Part shown: in pieces, positions 5,752 to 8,333 of the stretch
Layout of the letters: every line of letters starts with the position of its first letter
How positions within the stretch are numbered: the first letter of the stretch is position 1
DNA from: Terriglobia bacterium
GTDB taxonomy: Bacteria; Acidobacteriota; Terriglobia; UBA7540
Direction: 5' to 3'
DNA: 8,333 bases
NCBI GenBank assembly: GCA_030040455.1
Contig: JASHTR010000149.1
Location: 1-8,333, forward strand
Program-made: the position numbers and the translations under genes
The notes under the pieces: generated by a model
The model's database searches: none
Seen by the model: only the letters and a program-made list of their open reading frames with translations
Told to the model about the DNA's origin: nothing

Positions 5752-6996
5752 ATGGGACGTGAAACCTTGAACGGCGCTTCTGAAACACTCTGTCGCCGCG
5801 AGCAATGGCACGCCATCGCCGCTAGCTTCATGGGGTGGACGCTTGACGCCTTTGATTACTCCACTGTTGTTTTTCTGGTGGACCGCCTTGCCACGCAGTT
5901 CGGGGTAACTAAAGGGGCCATCATCTTGAGCCTCGCAGCGACACTCGCTATGCGCCCTGTAGGAGCGTTGGTCTTCGGACTCTTTGCCGACCGCTACGGG
6001 CGGCGCGTCGCCCTCATGTCAAACATCCTTTGCTATTCTGTTCTCGAGCTGCTGTGCGGATTCTCCCGAAGTTACACGGAGTTTATCCTGCTGCGTACCT
6101 TCTATGGAATCGGTATGGGTGGGGAATGGGGGGTCGGCGCCTCCTTGGCGATGGAGACTGCCCCCAAGCGCTGGCGCGGGCTTTTCTCCGGTGCTCTGCA
6201 ATCCGGGTGGGCGGTGGGGTATCTGCTGGCTGCCGTCGCAGCGCGCTTCATTCTTCCCGCCTGGGGATGGCGCGCCATGTTCTGGGCAGGAGGCGTGCCC
6301 GCGTTGCTGGTGCTCTACGTGCGCGCGAGGGTCCCGGAGCCGGAGGCCTGGAAGGCAAATCGCGTCCAAAACACCGGCGCGATTCTCAAAACCATTACGC
6401 GCGACAGCAAGAGTTTCATCTATCTGGTTCTCCTGATGACCCTCATGATGTTCCTCTCTCACGGAACACAGGATCTTTATCCCGACTTTTTGAAGTCAGC
6501 ACATCACATCGCGGCGAAAACAGTCGCTTCCATTGCCATCCTCTACAATTTTGGCGCTATCCTGGGATCCGTCCTGTTTGGCCAGTTCTCGGAAAAATAT
6601 GGTCGACGGCGAGGCATGACTGTCGCCCTGGTTCTGTCCCTGGTAGTTATCCCGCTGTGGGCCTTTGGCCGATCCGCCGCCTCTCTCGCCCTCGCCGCCG
6701 TTCTGATGCAAATGGGGGTTCAGGGCGCCTGGGGCATCATTCCCGCACACTTGAATGAGCTCGCGCCGGCCTCCTCTCGCAGCCTTCTTCCAGGGCTGGC
6801 ATACCAACTGGGGATTCTGATCGCCGCGCCGACGAACACCTTTGAATACGCCCTCCGTAATCGCCTCGGCTATGCATGGGCACTTTCGGCGTTTGAACTC
6901 GCAGTGATTGTGATGGGAATGATCGTGATCAATCTGGGAAGAGAACGGCGAGGGTTAGATTTCACGGAGCTTGCCTCAAGGCAGGGCGCGTCGTGA
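5752..6996 (+). CDS. MFS transporter, sialate/carboxylate:H+ symporter type (NanT/Jen1-like)
   Basis: A 414-residue inner-membrane transporter with about 12 predicted helices, which probably imports an organic anion with protons. TM1 carries two acidic residues in 'FMGWTLDAFDY' (26-36). The MFS A-motif appears once per half: 'GLFADRYGRR' (76-85) and 'GQFSEKYGRRRG' (277-288). 'FYGIGMGGEWGVGASLAME' (117-135) is characteristic of the sialate:H+ symporter/lactate branch, and 'GILIAAPTNTFEYALRNR' (354-371) is also familiar from that group. The frame stays open upstream to 5536, but that extension lies inside the divergent oxidoreductase gene and is polar and proline-rich. The ATG at 5752 places TM1 normally and gives the usual family length. 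No ribosome site precedes it, so translation may be leaderless. Shared control with the OYE and aldolase genes suggests that it brings in their substrate. Sialic acid itself is not shown. Confidence 0.9.
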   Translation: MGRETLNGASETLCRREQWHAIAASFMGWTLDAFDYSTVVFLVDRLATQFGVTKGAIILSLAATLAMRPVGALVFGLFADRYGRRVALMSNILCYSVLELLCGFSRSYTEFILLRTFYGIGMGGEWGVGASLAMETAPKRWRGLFSGALQSGWAVGYLLAAVAARFILPAWGWRAMFWAGGVPALLVLYVRARVPEPEAWKANRVQNTGAILKTITRDSKSFIYLVLLMTLMMFLSHGTQDLYPDFLKSAHHIAAKTVASIAILYNFGAILGSVLFGQFSEKYGRRRGMTVALVLSLVVIPLWAFGRSAASLALAAVLMQMGVQGAWGIIPAHLNELAPASSRSLLPGLAYQLGILIAAPTNTFEYALRNRLGYAWALSAFELAVIVMGMIVINLGRERRGLDFTELASRQGAS

Positions 6997-7121
6997 AGAA
7001 GCCGCCACAGGTTGAATTCGCTTCAATCGGATGGGGAAAATAAGGATCGAGCACGGGGTGGCACCGGCGATTTCGTAACCGGTCCGGGCCCTCGACCGGA
7101 GACAGGATGCGGGTACACCTC

Positions 7122-7159
7122 AAGAAAACAACAAAGGCCCCCCTCCTTGGCGACCTTTG
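7122..7159 (-). terminator. Probable intrinsic terminator of the PEP-CTERM gene
   Basis: On the minus strand an 8-bp stem CAAAGGTC / GGCCTTTG (one G-U pair, 7159-7152 with 7139-7132) encloses a 12-nt G-rich loop. The T-rich run TTGTTTTCTT follows directly. It works only on the leftward strand, since the wobble becomes a C-A mismatch and the T run becomes an A run on the other. It lies about 95 nt past the PEP-CTERM stop codon. Confidence 0.55.
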
Positions 7160-7189
7160 CTTCGAACCGAGGGTTTGAGCTTTGCGGCC

Positions 7190-7209
7190 GCAACGGGCTG
7201 AAAGCCCGC
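7190..7209. repeat. REP-like palindrome
   Basis: GGGCT-GAA-AGCCC (7195-7207) within a GC-rich flank, 'GCAACGGGCTGAAAGCCCGC'. Sequences of this form recur between genes in many acidobacterial genomes as I remember them. Only one copy is in this window, so calling it a dispersed repeat is inference. Confidence 0.4.
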
Positions 7210-7254
7210 GCGCGTCGACTCATCCCTTCAACGCGAGATGAGCCATCCGCGTAT

Positions 7255-7923
7255 TTACTTTTCAGCAAATACCTTGCGGCGAAGTAGAAACGCCAAACCC
7301 AGAAGCCCAATGCCAAACAGGGTGAGTGAAGCCGGCTCCGGGGCATTGGAAATAGAGAAATTCTCTTGCTCTCCGGATATCCCCCCATTCCCTGAGTTGA
7401 TGTCCGTCATAACGTCAATCGTCGAGGTGCCGCTGAAGTCGTTCGAGACACCAAGCTGAGTTGAACTGCTTGAAAGGCTTACTTGCGTCCCACCCGTGCA
7501 GCCGTTGGAGAACGAGCCTCCTAAACACTCCCCTTCCGTGGCGGTGGCAGATCCAGTGGCAACGGCGGAAAGGCTGCTGTCCGTAATCGGGCCCCCCGCT
7601 TCTACCATTACGACGTAATCAATCTCGACATCCTGACTGCCTCCCGGCGGGGAGATCGGCAGACCGACGTTAAACAAGAGCCCGGGATTGCTTGATGATG
7701 TGATCGGCGTTACGCCACTGTTGAGCACGTCGGTCCCTATCGAGGTCGGGGACGGGACGACGACAAAACCGGAAAACAAAAGATTGCCCACCGTGCAGCC
7801 AGTGGTTCCCAAGCTTACATAGGAGCTCAGGCTTCCAGCCACACAGGCCGCGGGCACGGAGTCAGAAAGCGCCAGACCCGAACACGTCAATACCAGCGCC
7901 GCAATCAGAATAGCTTTCTTCAC
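7255..7923 (-). CDS. PEP-CTERM sorting domain-containing surface/exported protein
   Basis: A 222-residue exported protein. A signal peptide covers about residues 1-20 ('KKAILIAALVLTCSGLALS'). The mature part is rich in Ser, Gly and Thr, with a conserved-looking block 'SLSSYVSLGTTGCTVGNLLF' (31-50). The C-terminus is a textbook PEP-CTERM signal: 'APEPASLTLFGIGLLGLAFL' (194-213) followed by the basic cluster RRK (215-217). In this system an exosortase cuts at the Pro-Glu-Pro signal after export and passes the protein to the surface or exopolysaccharide layer. C27, C43, C133 and C142 would be in the mature protein and could form two disulfides. The start is GTG at 7923, fixed by an AGGAGG site 9 nt upstream and the immediate MKK signal-peptide start. 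No exosortase gene is in the window. The protein's role is unknown. Confidence 0.92.
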   Translation of the reverse strand: MKKAILIAALVLTCSGLALSDSVPAACVAGSLSSYVSLGTTGCTVGNLLFSGFVVVPSPTSIGTDVLNSGVTPITSSSNPGLLFNVGLPISPPGGSQDVEIDYVVMVEAGGPITDSSLSAVATGSATATEGECLGGSFSNGCTGGTQVSLSSSSTQLGVSNDFSGTSTIDVMTDINSGNGGISGEQENFSISNAPEPASLTLFGIGLLGLAFLLRRKVFAEK

Positions 7924-7932
7924 AAGAGTATT

Positions 7933-7938
7933 CCTCCT
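7933..7938 (-). promoter_or_regulatory. Ribosome binding site deciding the GTG start of the PEP-CTERM gene
   Basis: The minus strand reads AAAAGGAGGAATACTCTT before GTG. The full AGGAGG core is 9 nt from the GTG at 7923. It is the strongest ribosome site in the window that serves a called gene. Confidence 0.8.
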
Positions 7939-8018
7939 TTTGGTAATGACTTAGTTGGTAATTTAAGGTTCTATAATTCTCTTGCCTTTGTTAAGATAAC
8001 CTTACATGAACAGTATTA

Positions 8019-8038
8019 CGTTATCGCTCCCGGTAACG
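8019..8038. repeat. Inverted repeat upstream of the PEP-CTERM gene
   Basis: CGTTATCG and CGGTAACG flank a CTCC loop, giving an 8-bp stem with one T/G wobble. It lies about 96 bp upstream of the GTG start and could be an operator or a 5'-leader hairpin. Confidence 0.35.
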
Positions 8039-8145
8039 GCCTATCCCCAACTAAGAATAAGCACGTTACGCACCAATCCCGGTTCCTGTAACCTATTGAA
8101 ATAAAATGGATTGCAAACTGCATCTGCCCTTTTGAAGCGGGGTGC

Positions 8146-8161
8146 TGTAAAGAATTTCACA
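8146..8161. promoter_or_regulatory. Candidate Crp-type operator
   Basis: TGTAAAGAATTTCACA matches 9 of 10 defined positions of the Escherichia coli Crp consensus TGTGA-N6-TCACA. It lies 222 bp upstream of the PEP-CTERM start. A gene beyond the right edge could also use it. By a rough estimate, a match this good is expected by chance about once in every few windows of this size, so confidence is low. Confidence 0.25.
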
Positions 8162-8167
8162 TTAAGA

Positions 8168-8179
8168 GAAATTAATTTC
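8168..8179. repeat. 12-bp perfect palindrome
   Basis: GAAATTAATTTC is identical to its reverse complement and sits 6 bp from the Crp-type site. It may be a protein-binding site or a chance product of AT-rich sequence. Confidence 0.3.
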
Positions 8180-8242
8180 CTTGCCCTTCCGACGAGAGTC
8201 AGTAGCGTCGCGACACCCACGATTCATGGAAATTACGTTCAG

Positions 8243-8299
8243 GTCACTCCCGCGCAAGCCGAAATCCGCCATCAGGGGCCCCGCCTTCACGGGGGTGGC
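8243..8299. repeat. Degenerate palindromic dispersed repeat
   Basis: The left arm GTCACTCCCGCGCAAGCCGA and right arm CTTCACGGGGGTGGC pair imperfectly (9 of 12 outer positions), with about 33 bp between the outer arms. The form resembles the widespread 'GTCATTCCCGCGCAAGCGGG ... CGGGGGTGACG' intergenic repeats, with several mutations. Only one copy is present here, so the family assignment is from memory. Confidence 0.45.
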
Positions 8300-8333
8300 A
8301 TGTCAGGCTTGGCTCAGAAATACTAGCCTATTG

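Larger units (their letters stand above)
6997..7254. other. Convergent intergenic region, 258 bp, without a gene
   Basis: This lies between the convergent MFS and PEP-CTERM genes. It holds a weak TTGAA/TTCAA hairpin (7012-7026), a 6-bp CCGGTC/GACCGG hairpin with a 9-nt loop (7079-7099), a leftward terminator, and a REP-like hairpin. A CTCATC/GATGAG pair with a 12-nt loop (7219-7242) lies just after the PEP-CTERM stop. The CCGGTC hairpin could help end the MFS transcript but has no T tract. No convincing coding frame is seen. Confidence 0.6.
7924..8333. other. Upstream region of the PEP-CTERM gene, 410 bp to the window edge, without a convincing gene
   Basis: Sequence from about 7940 to 8180 is AT-rich compared with the coding DNA. 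It holds a direct repeat TTGGTAAT (7940-7947 and 7955-7962), an inverted pair CTTAGTTGG/CCAACTAAG (7950-7958 and 8047-8055), a hairpin at 8019-8038, a Crp-type site at 8146-8161, a palindrome at 8168-8179 and a degenerate repeat at 8243-8299. A weak leftward -10-like TATAGA lies at about 7969-7974, but no good -35 box accompanies it. No sigma-54 -24/-12 pair was found. Confidence 0.55.

Noticed and set aside
6030..6758. 242-residue ORF in another frame of the MFS gene
   Set aside because: It overlaps MFS helices and A-motifs, is arginine-rich, and shows no family features.
7145..7210. tRNA-like T-loop (TTCGAACC)
   Set aside because: No acceptor stem, D arm or anticodon arm could be matched around it on either strand.
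7924..8140. Sigma-54 promoter for the PEP-CTERM gene
   Set aside because: Such promoters occur in exosortase systems, but no TGGCAC-N5-TTGC pair is present on the minus strand here.
8111..8326. 71-residue rightward TTG-started ORF at the right edge
   Set aside because: It has no ribosome site, and its second half is simply the translated palindromic repeat at 8243-8299.

Overview
The window looks like chromosomal DNA from a GC-rich, Gram-negative bacterium, most likely an acidobacterium (Acidobacteriota). That placement is an inference. It rests on a PEP-CTERM surface protein with the 'TTGCTVGNLLFSGF'-type N-terminal block I associate with this phylum, a periplasmic RlpA-like protein, and palindromic intergenic repeats. 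No rRNA, tRNA, CRISPR array, transposase or phage gene was seen.

Layout. Bases 1-5680 are a leftward run of six genes. In transcription order from the right they are: an old-yellow-enzyme (OYE) family flavin oxidoreductase (5680-4199), a DapA/NanA-family class I aldolase (4192-3209), an RlpA-like protein (3065-2601), a Crp/Fnr-family regulator (2524-1775), an enolase-superfamily o-succinylbenzoate synthase / N-succinylamino acid racemase (1732-623), and an EamA/DMT permease (570 to the left edge, cut off). A 71-bp divergent promoter region (5681-5751) separates the OYE gene from a rightward sialate/carboxylate-type MFS transporter (5752-6996). A gene-free stretch of 258 bp follows. It holds a probable leftward terminator and a REP-like hairpin. 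Next is a leftward, GTG-started PEP-CTERM protein gene (7923-7255). The last 410 bp (7924-8333) have no convincing gene. They hold AT-rich sequence, several inverted repeats, one Crp-type half-site pair and a degenerate palindromic repeat.

How the genes may work together. The MFS importer, OYE-like reductase and DapA/NanA-like aldolase share one divergent control region, and the last two are 6 bp apart. They look like a small uptake-and-breakdown module for an organic acid. Both enzymes lack residues that define the textbook reactions of their families: the first OYE active-site His is Lys, and the DapA Tyr and GTTGE motif are absent. I therefore cannot name the substrate, and this is the most interesting part of the window. 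The Crp/Fnr regulator, enolase-superfamily racemase/synthase and permease form a second possible co-transcribed set. The racemase keeps a complete catalytic set. The RlpA-like and PEP-CTERM genes are cell-envelope genes with no obvious link to the two metabolic groups.
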